This document shows positions 46,938-60,641 of a DNA stretch of 64,000 nucleotides, in pieces. The notes beneath the pieces were generated by a model. It saw only the letters and a program-made list of their open reading frames with translations. It was not told the DNA's origin and did not search any database. Origin of the DNA: Methylobacterium marchantiae (GTDB taxonomy: Bacteria > Pseudomonadota > Alphaproteobacteria > Rhizobiales > Beijerinckiaceae); the NCBI RefSeq assembly GCF_022179405.1, contig NZ_BPQT01000016.1:62001-126000 (forward strand). Reading direction: 5' to 3'. The first letter of the stretch is position 1. Each line of letters starts with the position of its first letter. The position numbers and the translations under genes were made by a program.

Positions 46938-48103
46938 GACCCCAGAACCTCCTCCACTGCCCGCACGACCCGGGCGGTGGAGCCGGATTCGTCGAGCGGG
47001 TTGCGGCGCAGGCGGTGGCGCAGGGCGCTGGGGGCGACCTGCCGGAGATGGTCGATTCCCACCGTCTCGGCGCCGTCATAGGCGGCCAGCGCCCTGGCGG
47101 TGCGCATGAGCGTGAGTTCGCCGCGCAAGCCGTCTGTGCCCAAAGCGAGGCAGAGCCGGGCGGCAGCCTCCAGGGTCTCGTCGGGGACGTCGAGCGCCGA
47201 CAGGCGCGCGCGGGCGGCGGTGAGGCGCTTCTGCAGCGCCCTGTCGGCCTTGGCGTAGCGGGCGCAGAACCCGGCCGGGTCGCGCTCGTAGGCGTCGCGC
47301 CGGCGCACCACGTCGATGCGGGTGGGCAGATCGGTGGGCGTCGTCACCTCCACGGCGAGGCCGAACCGGTCGAGGAGCTGGGGCCGCAACTCGCCCTCCT
47401 CCGGGTTGCCGCTGCCCACCAGCACGAACTTCGCCGGATGGCGCACGCTCAGGCCTTCGCGCTCGACGGTGTTCACGCCGGAGGCCGCGACGTCGAGGAG
47501 GAGATCGACGAGATGGTCGTCGAGGAGGTTGACCTCGTCGATATAGAGGAAGCCGCGATTTGCGCGTGCCAGCAGCCCCGGCTCGAACGCCTTCTCCCCG
47601 CGGGTCAGGGCGCGTTCGAGATCGAGGGCGCCCACCACCCGGTCCTCGGTGGCGCCGAGCGGCAGGTCCACCACCGGCACCGGCGCGAGATGGCTCTTTC
47701 GCGATGATGCATGAGTGGCGCAGTGCGGGCACGCGCCGGCGGGCTTGCCGGGATCGCAGGAATAGGGACAGCCGATCACGGCCTTCATCGGCGGCAGCAG
47801 GGCGGCGAGGCCCCGGATCGCCGTGGACTTGCCGGTGCCCCGGTCGCCGAAGACGAGGACGCCGCCCACGGACGGGTCCACCGCCGCGATCATCAGCGCC
47901 CGGCGCATCTCGTCCTGGCCGACGATGGCGGAGAATGGGAAGGTGGTCTGCGGCGTGGCTGAGGCCCGCTCCCGTTGCCTTCCCACCTCTACCTCATCCC
48001 GAGGAGCCGCGTCGGCGGCCGCAGAGGAGGGCTCCGGCGCCTCGGGATGTGAACGAGGATGGGATGTGAGAGAGGAGATTCGGGCCGTTCCGTTGACGAT
48101 CAT
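46934..48103 (-). CDS. bchI: Magnesium chelatase ATPase subunit I
   Basis: 389 aa, AAA+ ATPase. Walker A is GDRGTGKST (about residues 89-97) and Walker B is in GFLYIDEVNLL. The insert between them has CPYSC and CPHC pairs that could bind metal. About 54 residues precede the conserved FPFSAIVGQDE, more than in Rhodobacter-type BchI. Part of this extension (19-37) is encoded by a palindromic repeat. The start MIVNGTARIS has GGGAGAAGG as RBS. It is the first gene of bchI-bchD-bchO. Confidence 0.97.
   Translation of the reverse strand: MIVNGTARISSLTSHPRSHPEAPEPSSAAADAAPRDEVEVGRQRERASATPQTTFPFSAIVGQDEMRRALMIAAVDPSVGGVLVFGDRGTGKSTAIRGLAALLPPMKAVIGCPYSCDPGKPAGACPHCATHASSRKSHLAPVPVVDLPLGATEDRVVGALDLERALTRGEKAFEPGLLARANRGFLYIDEVNLLDDHLVDLLLDVAASGVNTVEREGLSVRHPAKFVLVGSGNPEEGELRPQLLDRFGLAVEVTTPTDLPTRIDVVRRRDAYERDPAGFCARYAKADRALQKRLTAARARLSALDVPDETLEAAARLCLALGTDGLRGELTLMRTARALAAYDGAETVGIDHLRQVAPSALRHRLRRNPLDESGSTARVVRAVEEVLGS
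47995..48049. repeat. Palindromic element within the bchI N-terminus
   Basis: Perfect 10-bp arms CATCCCGAGG (47995-48004) and CCTCGGGATG (48040-48049), with further partial pairing (GAGCC/GGCTC) inside. It lies in frame in bchI and encodes residues about 19-37, outside the conserved AAA+ core. Confidence 0.65.
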
Positions 48104-48139
48104 GGGCCTTCTCCCGCTGTCTCGACGCGTCGTGCGCAT

Positions 48140-48268
48140 CACCCTCTCCCCTCTGCGGGAGAGGGTGGCCCGCGAATGCGGGTCGGGAGAGGGAAACGCC
48201 GGTTCCGGAGAGGTCGCCCCCTCTCCCGCCTGCTCCGCAGGCACCCTCCCCCTCGAAGGGGGGAGGGT
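48140..48268. repeat. Composite palindromic element, copy 1 (bchI-hemA gap)
   Basis: Two strong hairpins bracket about 130 bp. Hairpin 48140-48167 has 11-bp arms CACCCTCTCCC/GGGAGAGGGTG. Hairpin 48243-48268 has 10-bp arms ACCCTCCCCC/GGGGGAGGGT. Just before the second is a GCCTGC-TCC-GCAGGC stem-loop. The order hairpin, TGGCCC, CCTCTC-rich core, GCAGGCAC stem, hairpin repeats in the copy on the other side of hemA. Confidence 0.75.
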
Positions 48269-48277
48269 TCTTTGTTC

Positions 48278-49495
48278 TTATTCCGCTGCCGCCTGCTCGA
48301 CGCCCATCCGCGTCCAGATCGCGGCCAGCGCCCCGACGAGATGCTCGATATCGGCATCCGAATGCAGCGGCGACGGGGTGATGCGCAGGCGCTCGGTCCC
48401 GCGCGGCACGGTGGGATAGTTGATCGGCTGGACGTAGATACCGAACTCGTCGAGCAGCGTGTCGCTGATCGCCTTGCACAGGACGGGGTCGCCGACCATC
48501 ACCGGCACGATGTGGCTGTCGTTGGGGAGATAGGGGATGCCGGCGGCGTCGAGCCGGGCGCGCACCTGGGCGACACGCTGTTGATGGCGCTCGCGCTCGA
48601 TCCCGCTGGCCTTGAGGTGGCGGATGCTCGCCGCCGCGCCGGCCGCCACCGCCGGCGGCAGCGAGGTGGTGAAGATGAAGCCGGAGGCGAAGCTGCGGAC
48701 GAAGTCGCAGAGCCTGGCCGAGCCGGTGATGTAGCCGCCATGCACCGCGAAGGCCTTGCCGAGCGTGCCCTCGATGACGTCGAGGCGGTGGGCGAGACCC
48801 TCGCGCTCCGAGATGCCGCCGCCGCGCGGGCCGTAAAGCCCCACCGCATGGACCTCGTCGAGATAGGTCAGCGCGCCATGCGCCTCGGCCACGTCGCAGA
48901 TCTCGGCGATGGGGGCGATGTCGCCGTCCATGGAATAGACCGACTCGAAGGCCACCAGCTTCGGCCGCGACGGGTCGATCATGCGGAGCTTGCGGTCCAG
49001 GTCCTCCGGGTCGTTGTGGCGGAAGATGTGACGCTCGGCGCGGGACGCCTTGATGCCCTCGATCATCGAGGCGTGGTTCTCGGCGTCCGACAGCACGACG
49101 CAGCCCGGCAGCTTGCCGGCGAGCGTCCCGAGCGCCGCCCAGTTCGAGACGTAGCCGGAGGTGAAGAGCAGGGCCGCCTCCTTGCGGTGGAGGTCGGCGA
49201 GCTCGTTCTCCAGAAGCACGTGGTAATGATTGGTGCCGGAGATGTTGCGGGTGCCTCCCGCTCCCGCGCCGCAGCGGTCGAGGGCCTCGTGCATGGCGTC
49301 GAGCACCACCGGGTTCTGGCCCATGCCGAGATAGTCGTTGGAGCACCACACCGTCACCGGGCGCTGACCGCCCGGGCTGTGATGGGTGGCGTGGGGGAAG
49401 CTGCCGTTCTGACGCTCGAGATCGGTGAAGACGCGGTAGCGGCCCTCGCGATGGAGACCGGACAAGGCATCACCGAAGAAGTCTTCGTAGTTCAT
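48278..49495 (-). CDS. hemA: 5-aminolevulinate synthase
   Basis: 405 aa, PLP enzyme condensing glycine and succinyl-CoA to ALA, the first tetrapyrrole precursor. Conserved blocks are [25 protein letters not shown], and the PLP lysine region [14 protein letters not shown]. The start [11 protein letters not shown] is typical, with GGGGA as RBS; the longer frame upstream is repeat-derived. The gene is flanked on both sides by related palindromic elements. ALAS rather than glutamyl-tRNA reductase fits an alphaproteobacterium. Confidence 0.97.
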   Translation of the reverse strand: MNYEDFFGDALSGLHREGRYRVFTDLERQNGSFPHATHHSPGGQRPVTVWCSNDYLGMGQNPVVLDAMHEALDRCGAGAGGTRNISGTNHYHVLLENELADLHRKEAALLFTSGYVSNWAALGTLAGKLPGCVVLSDAENHASMIEGIKASRAERHIFRHNDPEDLDRKLRMIDPSRPKLVAFESVYSMDGDIAPIAEICDVAEAHGALTYLDEVHAVGLYGPRGGGISEREGLAHRLDVIEGTLGKAFAVHGGYITGSARLCDFVRSFASGFIFTTSLPPAVAAGAAASIRHLKASGIERERHQQRVAQVRARLDAAGIPYLPNDSHIVPVMVGDPVLCKAISDTLLDEFGIYVQPINYPTVPRGTERLRITPSPLHSDADIEHLVGALAAIWTRMGVEQAAAE

Positions 49496-49562
49496 GGCCG
49501 TCCCCTTCCCTGTGGATCGCGATGTTTCGCGTTGGCTGCTCGAGACTCGTCTCATCGGAGCG

Positions 49563-50480
49563 TCAGAGAGCGTTCCCTCCCCCCTCCGCGGGGGAAGGTG
49601 GCCCTCGCGTGAGCGAGGGGCGAGAGAGAGGAAGCACCTCTCCGGAAAAGCTCGTGCCGACTCCCCTCGCGCCTGTCTTGCAGGCACTCTCCCCGGCATA
49701 GGGGAGAGGTTTCGTGGTGCCGGTGGCCTTCGGGAGGCTCCAGGCCCACAGGGCCGCCGAGGGCAGCGGCAGCATCAGGAAGCCGTGCTCCAGGGTCGCC
49801 AGCGCCATCATCGTCGTGATGATCGTGAAGCCGGCGATCTCGTGGGCGCCGATCCCCTCGCCCAGCGCCGCCTGGGCGAGCAGGATCGTGACCAGCGTGG
49901 CGATGCCCACCGAGAACGGGAACAGCGCGTTCATGCGCCGGTTCTTGAGGAAGCAGGAGAGGTAGCCGAGGCGTTCGGGCAGGAACTCGGCATTGAGGTT
50001 GCGGACGCCCAGGAACATGTTGAGCCGCGCCGAGAGGTTCATTCCCCACAGGATCAGGTAGGTCCACAGGGCGAACCGGTTGGGCTGGCCCCAGGTCATC
50101 GCGAGGATGCCGGCCATTCCGGCGACGATCGCCGCCTCGTGCCACAGGCTGGTGGCGGCCGCCGCCCGGAACAGGGCAAAACCCTTCGTCTCCGGCGGAC
50201 AGCCGGTTTTGCGCGGCCCCGCGACGTAGCCCATGTAGTAGCTCATCTCCTGCCAGCCCCAGACGAGGAGCGCGCCGGTGAAGGCCACGTAGGCGCCCGT
50301 CTCGCTGGAATCTCCGGCGCTGGCGCCGATGGCGTAGAGCGCTCCCACCAGGACCAGCGTGCCGGCCGCCATGCTCCAGGGATGGGTATGGCGGGGGCGG
50401 TGATCGAGGAGGAGGATGAGTCCGGTGGAGAACCACCAGATCAGCACCGCATAGAGCGCGGGAACGGCGTAGGCGGCCAT
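49563..50480 (-). CDS. puhE: Photosynthetic complex assembly protein PuhE
   Basis: 305 aa, polytopic membrane protein with about seven or eight helices. [20 protein letters not shown] starts the family-typical region and [15 protein letters not shown] is characteristic. In Rhodobacter, PuhE modulates bacteriochlorophyll production and reaction-centre assembly. The last ~48 residues (about 257-303, with [13 protein letters not shown]) are encoded by a palindromic repeat beyond the usual C-terminus. It starts 11 bp after acsF. Confidence 0.92.
   Translation of the reverse strand: MAAYAVPALYAVLIWWFSTGLILLLDHRPRHTHPWSMAAGTLVLVGALYAIGASAGDSSETGAYVAFTGALLVWGWQEMSYYMGYVAGPRKTGCPPETKGFALFRAAAATSLWHEAAIVAGMAGILAMTWGQPNRFALWTYLILWGMNLSARLNMFLGVRNLNAEFLPERLGYLSCFLKNRRMNALFPFSVGIATLVTILLAQAALGEGIGAHEIAGFTIITTMMALATLEHGFLMLPLPSAALWAWSLPKATGTTKPLPYAGESACKTGARGVGTSFSGEVLPLSRPSLTRGPPSPAEGGGNAL
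49573..49710. repeat. Composite palindromic element, copy 2 (hemA-puhE)
   Basis: Same architecture as the copy at 48140-48268. An imperfect hairpin at 49574-49599 is followed by TGGCCC, CCTCTCCGG, then GCCTG-TCTT-GCAGGC, and a hairpin with 8-bp arms CTCTCCCC/GGGGAGAG (49687-49708). It lies inside the puhE frame and extends that protein. Confidence 0.7.
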
Positions 50481-50491
50481 CCTCCCGCGTC

Positions 50492-51583
50492 CTACCAGAC
50501 CGGCTCGAGGCGGATTTCGGCGGGCATCGGGTTGTCGATGGTCGGCAGCGCGTAGAGGCGGACGAAGTTCACCGCCGAGGCCGCGATCCAGGCCCCCTGC
50601 TTGATCCTGCCGACGATCCCGCCCTGCGCCTTGGCGTCGGCGAGCTTGTTGGAGCAGACCAGGAGCCGGTCGAGGGTCGCCTTGAACTTCGGGTTGTCGA
50701 GATCGAGGGTGAGCGGGAAGGTCTGTTTCGAGATATCGGAGGTGATCCGGAACACCTTGAAATCGTAGTCGGTGGGATCGACCCCCAGCGCCTTGTGGAA
50801 ATGCGGCCGGCAATGGTCGCGCACATACATCGTGGCGAAGACCGCGAGCAGGAAGAACTTGATCCAGTAGCGGTTGATTCCCGAGGTCAGCTTCGGGTTG
50901 GCGCGCATGAGCAGGGCGAAGGCCTCGCCGTGGCGGAACTCGTCGTTGCACCACTTCTCGAACCATTTGAAGATCGGGTGGAAACGCTTGTCGGGGTTGC
51001 GTTCCAATTCGCGGAAGATGGTGATGTAGCGGGCGTAGCCGATCTTCTCGGAGAGGTAGGTGGCGTAGAAGATGAACTTCGGCCGGAAGAAGGTGTACTT
51101 CTTCGACTTGGTGAGAAATCCCAGATCGACGCCGATGCCGAAATCCTTGAGCACGTCGTTGATGAAGCCGGCATGGCGGGCCTCGTCGCGGCTCATGAAG
51201 CCGAACAGCTCGCGGATGTCGGGATTCTTGGCCCGCTTCCTCATCTCGGCGTAGAGCACGCAGCCCGAGAATTCGGCGGTGATCGACGAGACGAGGAAGT
51301 CCATGAACTCCTTGCGCAGGTCCGGGTCGAGGCCGGACATGTCGAGGTCGAAATCCTCGTTGCGGATGAAGTGGCGCTTGTTCGGGTCGGCGCGCAGTTC
51401 GGCGATCAGGATGTCCCACTGCTTGCGCACGGGCTCGACATCGGTGCGGTCGAGTTCCTCGAAATCCGTGGTGTAGAAGCGCGGCGAGAGGAAGGTCGTC
51501 TCCTGGGCAGCCTTGGTACCCTCGTTCATCGGCAGCTTGGGCGTGAAGACCTTCGGATTCTGATGCTGGATCGAGACGTTCAC
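50492..51583 (-). CDS. acsF: Mg-protoporphyrin IX monomethyl ester oxidative cyclase (aerobic)
   Basis: 363 aa, di-iron enzyme that uses oxygen to form ring E of chlorophyll. Di-iron ligands are visible in [21 protein letters not shown] and [13 protein letters not shown] start (51583) with GGAGG 6-7 nt upstream, overlapping the preceding small gene by 4 nt. No bchE (the anaerobic radical-SAM cyclase) is in the window, consistent with aerobic phototrophy. Confidence 0.97.
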   Translation of the reverse strand: MNVSIQHQNPKVFTPKLPMNEGTKAAQETTFLSPRFYTTDFEELDRTDVEPVRKQWDILIAELRADPNKRHFIRNEDFDLDMSGLDPDLRKEFMDFLVSSITAEFSGCVLYAEMRKRAKNPDIRELFGFMSRDEARHAGFINDVLKDFGIGVDLGFLTKSKKYTFFRPKFIFYATYLSEKIGYARYITIFRELERNPDKRFHPIFKWFEKWCNDEFRHGEAFALLMRANPKLTSGINRYWIKFFLLAVFATMYVRDHCRPHFHKALGVDPTDYDFKVFRITSDISKQTFPLTLDLDNPKFKATLDRLLVCSNKLADAKAQGGIVGRIKQGAWIAASAVNFVRLYALPTIDNPMPAEIRLEPVW

Positions 51584-51879
51584 AGGCGCCTCCTCTCTGA
51601 GAAGCTGACTTCGTAGAGTTCGGTGAGCTCGAAATTGCCGGCGAACTTGGTCCAGAGCCGCTCCAGGGTGCCGGCACGGGTGACCGTGGCGGTGCGGCGG
51701 ACCACGAGGCGCTCGCCGTAGGGCACGGAGGTCGGCGCGTCGTGGACCTGGACCTCGTCGCCGGGTTCGATCTCGAACGTGGCGTCCAGGGTCACGTGGG
51801 CGTGGAGCGTCTCGGGAGTCTGCTCGATCTCGACGGTGCAGGGCACGTCGACGATGCGTCGTCCGAACCAGGCGCTCAT
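51580..51879 (-). CDS. Conserved PGC hypothetical protein between puhC and acsF
   Basis: 99 aa, soluble, beta-rich: [20 protein letters not shown], then [14 protein letters not shown] and [15 protein letters not shown]. No signal peptide or membrane helix. Four-nt overlaps with puhC upstream and acsF downstream strongly couple its synthesis to the cyclase. A small gene is known at this position in related PGCs but its function is undescribed to my knowledge. A role as an accessory to AcsF is a reasonable guess. Confidence 0.85.
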   Translation of the reverse strand: MSAWFGRRIVDVPCTVEIEQTPETLHAHVTLDATFEIEPGDEVQVHDAPTSVPYGERLVVRRTATVTRAGTLERLWTKFAGNFELTELYEVSFSERRRL

Positions 51880-52349
51880 CGGGCGGCTCCGCTATCGGCG
51901 AGCCTCGTCTCGGGGAGCAGCCTGGTGAAGGCCGCGAAGTTCGACGGGCCGAAGGCGCCGAGATTGACGGCGCGGCCGGTGGTCGGGTCGGAGAGTTCGA
52001 GGCCGCCATCCGTGAAGCGCGTCAGGCGGAAGGGCTCCTCGCGGCCCAGACCGGCGCGCAGGCGGGCCTGTCCGAAGCCGCGCAGGGTTGCGCGGACGAA
52101 ATTGTCCTGGCCGGGCTCGACGGTGGCGATGATCGCCTGGGTCCGGGCATCCCTGATGACGATGGCGCCATCGGAACGGTCCTCCGGGTTCAGGTCGACG
52201 GACCGGACGATTCCGGCCGGCGGCATCTGCGAGAGGCCGATCCCCTCGCTGCGGCCGACCCCCACCACGATCGTCACGAAACCCATGAGCCCGAGTGCCC
52301 CGAAGATCAGCGGTCGTGGAATCCGGGCGGCATCAGCCTTCGCCGTCAT
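51876..52349 (-). CDS. puhC: Photosynthetic complex assembly protein PuhC
   Basis: 157 aa. One N-terminal membrane helix ([17 protein letters not shown]) and a periplasmic domain with [18 protein letters not shown] and a conserved-looking [15 protein letters not shown] near the C-terminus. PuhC supports reaction-centre and LH1 organisation in Rhodobacter. It follows puhB by 18 bp and overlaps the next gene by 4 nt. Confidence 0.9.
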   Translation of the reverse strand: MTAKADAARIPRPLIFGALGLMGFVTIVVGVGRSEGIGLSQMPPAGIVRSVDLNPEDRSDGAIVIRDARTQAIIATVEPGQDNFVRATLRGFGQARLRAGLGREEPFRLTRFTDGGLELSDPTTGRAVNLGAFGPSNFAAFTRLLPETRLADSGAAR

Positions 52350-52367
52350 CGCGTCTCCTCCCTGAAT

Positions 52368-53054
52368 TCAACTCGCGTTGGCCAGGCGCGGCGGGCGAAC
52401 CGGCCTTTGCCGCGCGACCACCATAGGAGTCGCAGTTTCCTCCGTTGTGTCAAGTCTGGTTGACAGTGCACGAGCAAGGATTCCGGCGGCGATCTTCGCA
52501 TCCGGGATCGATCGCATCATCGGCTCGGGGTTCGTGACGGCCCACGGCCGGGCATGGGGCCAGAGATGGAGGTAGGCGACGCGGTTGCCCTTGCGCAGCT
52601 GTAAAGGCAGGTCGCCACTCCCATCCGTAAACACCTTGCATCCGGCACCCTCGATCAGCGCGAAGGGCAGGTTGAGGGTCATGGGCAGGGCGATGCCCAG
52701 ACGCATCACCACCCGGCGGTTGGTGATGGTGTAGGTGGTCGAGCGAGCCGAGAGCCAGCCGAGGAGGGCGAGGAGGGCGACCCCCCCGGTGCCGACGAGG
52801 AGGGTCGGTCCGGCGAGGAGCGCGGCCTGCCCGAATGCTCCCTCGGCGAGCGGCGGGATCGCCGCCCACAGGGCCAGCCCGACGAACCAGAGCCCGACGA
52901 GGCGGATATGCAGCGCCCGGACGGCGATGCCGAAGCCGGAAGGGCGGCCCTGCCAGAGAATGTGCTCGCCGGCGGGCAGCGGTGCGGGCAGGCCGGGCGG
53001 CGCGTCGAAGGCGTTGGCGGGCACGCCGAGGGAGGATTTGGCGGCGCGGCTCAT
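52368..53054 (-). CDS. puhB: Photosynthetic complex assembly protein PuhB
   Basis: 228 aa, membrane protein of the bacterial PH-like (YdbT-type) group. EHILWQGRPSGFGIAVRALH leads into about three helices, then TTYTITNRRVVMRLGIALP, the typical PH-like beta start. PuhB acts as a reaction-centre assembly factor. The start MSRAAKSSLG overlaps the puhA stop by 4 nt. Confidence 0.93.
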   Translation of the reverse strand: MSRAAKSSLGVPANAFDAPPGLPAPLPAGEHILWQGRPSGFGIAVRALHIRLVGLWFVGLALWAAIPPLAEGAFGQAALLAGPTLLVGTGGVALLALLGWLSARSTTYTITNRRVVMRLGIALPMTLNLPFALIEGAGCKVFTDGSGDLPLQLRKGNRVAYLHLWPHARPWAVTNPEPMMRSIPDAKIAAGILARALSTRLDTTEETATPMVVARQRPVRPPRLANAS

Positions 53055-53824
53055 AGGAACGGCTCCTGACGCTCGGGGGTGGCGTATAGGGTGCCGGCGC
53101 CGAAGAAGGCCATGATCCGCTCCTCCTCGTAGAGGGTCACCGAATCGGGGTCTTTCTGACCGGGGATGTCGGCGAACTGATGGGCGAGCAGGGCCTCGGT
53201 CTTCACCGTGCGCGAGAACCGCCCGGTCCGGCAGAAGGTGTTGGGCATCAGCACCCGGCGCCCGCCCGAGCCGAGCTCGACCTCGATGTAGCGGACCATC
53301 GATTCGCCGCGGTCGATCCAGAGGTCGGTGACCGTGCCGGCCACCTGCCGGTCGGCACCGAACACGGTCATGCCGATCGGGTTCGGGCCGTCCTCGTGGA
53401 CGACGAAGTGCTCGGCGACCCGGAGGGGGACGATCCGCTTCTCGTCGTCCCATGTCCGGTCATGATGGTCGTCGCGATCCGCGTATGAACCGGGTCCGAT
53501 CCGGTCATGAAGGCCGTCGGAATCCGGTTCCATCGGGGCGCCCGGCCAGACCTCGCGCTTGTGGCCCTGGTAGTTCCAGGCGGGCTGCATGTCGGTCTGC
53601 GGGGCGTGCTTCACGAGGCCGTTGGAGAGCAGGAACTGCTTCGGGCTCGGGATCAGGATCGGGTCGGGCCGCTTCAGGCGCCCGGCGGCCTCGCTCTCCA
53701 GCGGGTAGCCTTCCCGCCGGTCCTCCTGGCGGAGATAGAAGACGAGGCCTGCGAAGAAGATCCAGAACGCATAGAGCACGACTTGGGCGACATCGACATA
53801 GCCCGTGATTTCACCTCTTGGCAT
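53051..53824 (-). CDS. puhA: Reaction centre H subunit
   Basis: 257 aa. One N-terminal helix (VVLYAFWIFFAGLVFYLRQEDRREG split over helix and cytoplasmic start) and a cytoplasmic PRC-barrel domain. RIGPGSYADRDD and KRIVPLRVAEHFVV are family-typical. A 27-nt imperfect direct repeat with 45-nt spacing (53455-53481 and 53500-53526) gives DSDGLHDR and DRDDHHDR in a loop. It caps the L and M subunits and helps gate protons to QB. It lies 2 nt after lhaA. Confidence 0.97.
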   Translation of the reverse strand: MPRGEITGYVDVAQVVLYAFWIFFAGLVFYLRQEDRREGYPLESEAAGRLKRPDPILIPSPKQFLLSNGLVKHAPQTDMQPAWNYQGHKREVWPGAPMEPDSDGLHDRIGPGSYADRDDHHDRTWDDEKRIVPLRVAEHFVVHEDGPNPIGMTVFGADRQVAGTVTDLWIDRGESMVRYIEVELGSGGRRVLMPNTFCRTGRFSRTVKTEALLAHQFADIPGQKDPDSVTLYEEERIMAFFGAGTLYATPERQEPFL

Positions 53825-53826
53825 GA

Positions 53827-55287
53827 TCAGGCTCCTTGGCGGGAAACGGGGTTCGGCAGGAGGGCGCGCGCCTCTCTGACGAGAGGGCGGCTTTCTCGAA
53901 GGGTGGTATCGCGAACGAGGGGGCCGATCGCGAGAAGCGTCGCGAAAAGCAGTGCGATCTCAATGTGGTAGACGATGAGGTAGCCCACCGACGGGTCGCT
54001 CATGGCCTCTCCCAGCGCACCGGAGGCGGCGAGGCTCGAGCCGACGTCCCGCAGGATGCCGCTCGCGGCGATGGCGATGCCGGCCGCACTGGCCTGGACC
54101 GCGCCCCAGGCGCCGAGGGCCAGCCCGGTATCCTCGGGGCCGGCCTTCGCCATCGAGGCGGTGAGCGTGCCGTGGGCGAACAGCCCGCCGCCGAGGCCGA
54201 TCAGGGTGACGCCCGTGGCGAAGAGCTGGGCCGAGGCGAGCGGAGCGGCGAAGATCACCGCCGAAAAAGCGCCGATCCCGACGACGCTTCCCGCGGCCGC
54301 AACCCGGAACGGATCCCCCCCCCGGTTCAGCCACCGCGCGGCGAACAGCAATCCGAGCCCGCCGCCGGCCGCCAGCATCGCGGTCAGGGCCGTGGTGGCG
54401 GCCACCGGCAAGTGCAGGATCTGGCCGCCATAGGGTTCGAGCAGGATGTCCTGCATCGAGAAGGCGGCGGTGCCGAGGCCCGTGGCCACGAGGCGTCGGC
54501 GCGCCAGGCCGCTCCCGGCATAGGCAGCCCATGATTGCGAGAAGCTCGGGCGCGGCAGGTCTTTCGCCGTTCTGCCTGGCTGCCGCGCCTCCTGCTTCCA
54601 CAGGGCGATGCCGTTGAGGATCACGGTGACGACGGCGGCGCCCTGGATCACCTGAATCAGCCGGAGCGCGGAGAAGTTGGCGAGGGCGACGCCGAAGACG
54701 ATGGCGCTGACCATCATGCCGACGAGAAGCATCGCGCAAAGGAGCGCCACCACCCTCGGTCGGGCATGGGCGGGAGCGAGATCGGTGGCGAGCGCCAAGC
54801 CGACGGTCTGGGTGGTGTGCAGGCCTGCACCGACCATGACGAAGGCCAAAGCCGCTGCCACGTGGCCCGGCCAAGCCGGCCCGGTGGTGTCGCCGGACAG
54901 GATCAGCAAAGAGAATGGCATGATGGCGAGGCCGCCGAACTGCAGCAGCGTCCCGAACCAGATATAGGGCACCCGGCGCCACCCGAGCACTGAGCGGTGC
55001 GTGTCCGAGCGGAAGCCGACCAACGCCCGCAGCGGCGCGAAGATCAGCGGCAGCGACAGCATCACGGCCACGATCCAGGCCGGGACGTTGAGCTCGACGA
55101 TCATTACCCTGTTCAGCGTGCCGATGAGGAGCACCGCCGCCATCCCCACCGTCACCTGGAACAGCGACAGCCGCAGTAGCCGGCCGAGGGGCAGTTCCGG
55201 AGTGGCCGCATCGGCGAACGGCAGGAACGGCATGATACCGGGGCCGAGGCGCGTGAGGAGGCGGGCGGTGATGTCGGCGGGTTTCAT
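53827..55287 (-). CDS. lhaA: LhaA, PucC-family LH1 assembly/pigment delivery protein
   Basis: 486 aa, about twelve membrane helices of the BCD (bacteriochlorophyll delivery) branch of MFS. LIFAPLRALVGFRSDTHRS, then RRVPYIWFGTLLQFGGLAIMP (family region split by one residue) and DILLEPYGGQ are PucC/LhaA hallmarks. The start MKPADITARLL overlaps the bchM stop by 4 nt. Placement before puhA identifies it as LhaA rather than PucC. Confidence 0.94.
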   Translation of the reverse strand: MKPADITARLLTRLGPGIMPFLPFADAATPELPLGRLLRLSLFQVTVGMAAVLLIGTLNRVMIVELNVPAWIVAVMLSLPLIFAPLRALVGFRSDTHRSVLGWRRVPYIWFGTLLQFGGLAIMPFSLLILSGDTTGPAWPGHVAAALAFVMVGAGLHTTQTVGLALATDLAPAHARPRVVALLCAMLLVGMMVSAIVFGVALANFSALRLIQVIQGAAVVTVILNGIALWKQEARQPGRTAKDLPRPSFSQSWAAYAGSGLARRRLVATGLGTAAFSMQDILLEPYGGQILHLPVAATTALTAMLAAGGGLGLLFAARWLNRGGDPFRVAAAGSVVGIGAFSAVIFAAPLASAQLFATGVTLIGLGGGLFAHGTLTASMAKAGPEDTGLALGAWGAVQASAAGIAIAASGILRDVGSSLAASGALGEAMSDPSVGYLIVYHIEIALLFATLLAIGPLVRDTTLRESRPLVREARALLPNPVSRQGA

Positions 55288-56024
55288 CGGGTCCGCTCCG
55301 GCTTCTCCCCGCAAGGCGGAGGAGAGGCCCGCGTCAACTCGATGGCGTTGGAGAGATAGAAGCCGCTGTTGACACGCTGCGTTCGTCCCACCGCGAAACC
55401 GGCGAGCGCCGCTTCCCTGCCGATGCGGCGGCGTAGCCCTCCCTCGGTGACGGGGACGATGGCCGGGGCCCGGTCGCCGCGGGGGAAGAAACGGCCGGCC
55501 GCGTGCATGAGGGTGAGAAGCGCGGTTCGCGGCGCCACCGTGAAGACCAGCGAACCGTCGGTGCGCAGGCCGAGTTCGGCGAGCGCCCGAGTGATGTCGG
55601 CGGCGCTGTAATGGATCAGGGAATCCATCGCCACCACGTGGTCGAAGCGACCGAGCCAGGGATCGAGCATGTCGCCGACACGGAAGTCGATGCGGTCCGG
55701 GCCGAGGATCTCGATGCTGCGTTCCCGCGCCAGACCCACCAGGGTCGGCGAGACGTCGATAGCCACCACCTCGGCCCCGCGCCTCGCGGCCTCGACGCTC
55801 AGAGCCCCGGTGCCGCAGCCAGCGTCCAACACACGCTTGCCGGTAAGATCGTCGGGTAGCCAGGAGAGCAGGTTCGCCCGCATGGCGTCGCGGCCCGCTC
55901 GTACCGTGGCGCGGATCTTCGAGACCGGTGCATCCGAGGTCAGGCGTGCCCAGGCCTCGACGGCGGTGCGGTCGAAATAGGTGGTGAGCTGCGAGCGGCG
56001 CTCGACGTAGCTTGCCTCGGCCAT
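55284..56024 (-). CDS. bchM: Mg-protoporphyrin IX O-methyltransferase
   Basis: 246 aa, SAM-dependent methyltransferase forming the monomethyl ester that AcsF uses. YFDRTAVEAWARLTSD is the family start, the SAM loop is VLDAGCGTGALSVEAARRG, and VVAMDSLIHYSA follows. The gene starts 16 bp after bchL and overlaps lhaA by 4 nt. Confidence 0.96.
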   Translation of the reverse strand: MAEASYVERRSQLTTYFDRTAVEAWARLTSDAPVSKIRATVRAGRDAMRANLLSWLPDDLTGKRVLDAGCGTGALSVEAARRGAEVVAIDVSPTLVGLARERSIEILGPDRIDFRVGDMLDPWLGRFDHVVAMDSLIHYSAADITRALAELGLRTDGSLVFTVAPRTALLTLMHAAGRFFPRGDRAPAIVPVTEGGLRRRIGREAALAGFAVGRTQRVNSGFYLSNAIELTRASPPPCGEKPERTR

Positions 56025-56040
56025 AGGTCGACCCTCTTCT

Positions 56041-60615
<4,575 letters not shown>

Positions 60616-60641
<26 letters not shown>

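Noticed and set aside
47700-47790. Cysteine pairs in BchI as sign of a fused zinc-ribbon domain
   Set aside because: CPYSC and CPHC lie in the usual variable insert between the Walker motifs. I believe similar Cys pairs occur in some other purple-bacterial BchI proteins.
49563-51677. Possible fusion of puhE with an upstream domain (704-codon frame)
   Set aside because: The N-terminal part is an Arg/Pro-rich shadow of acsF. The PuhE family start at 50480 and acsF in its own frame explain it.
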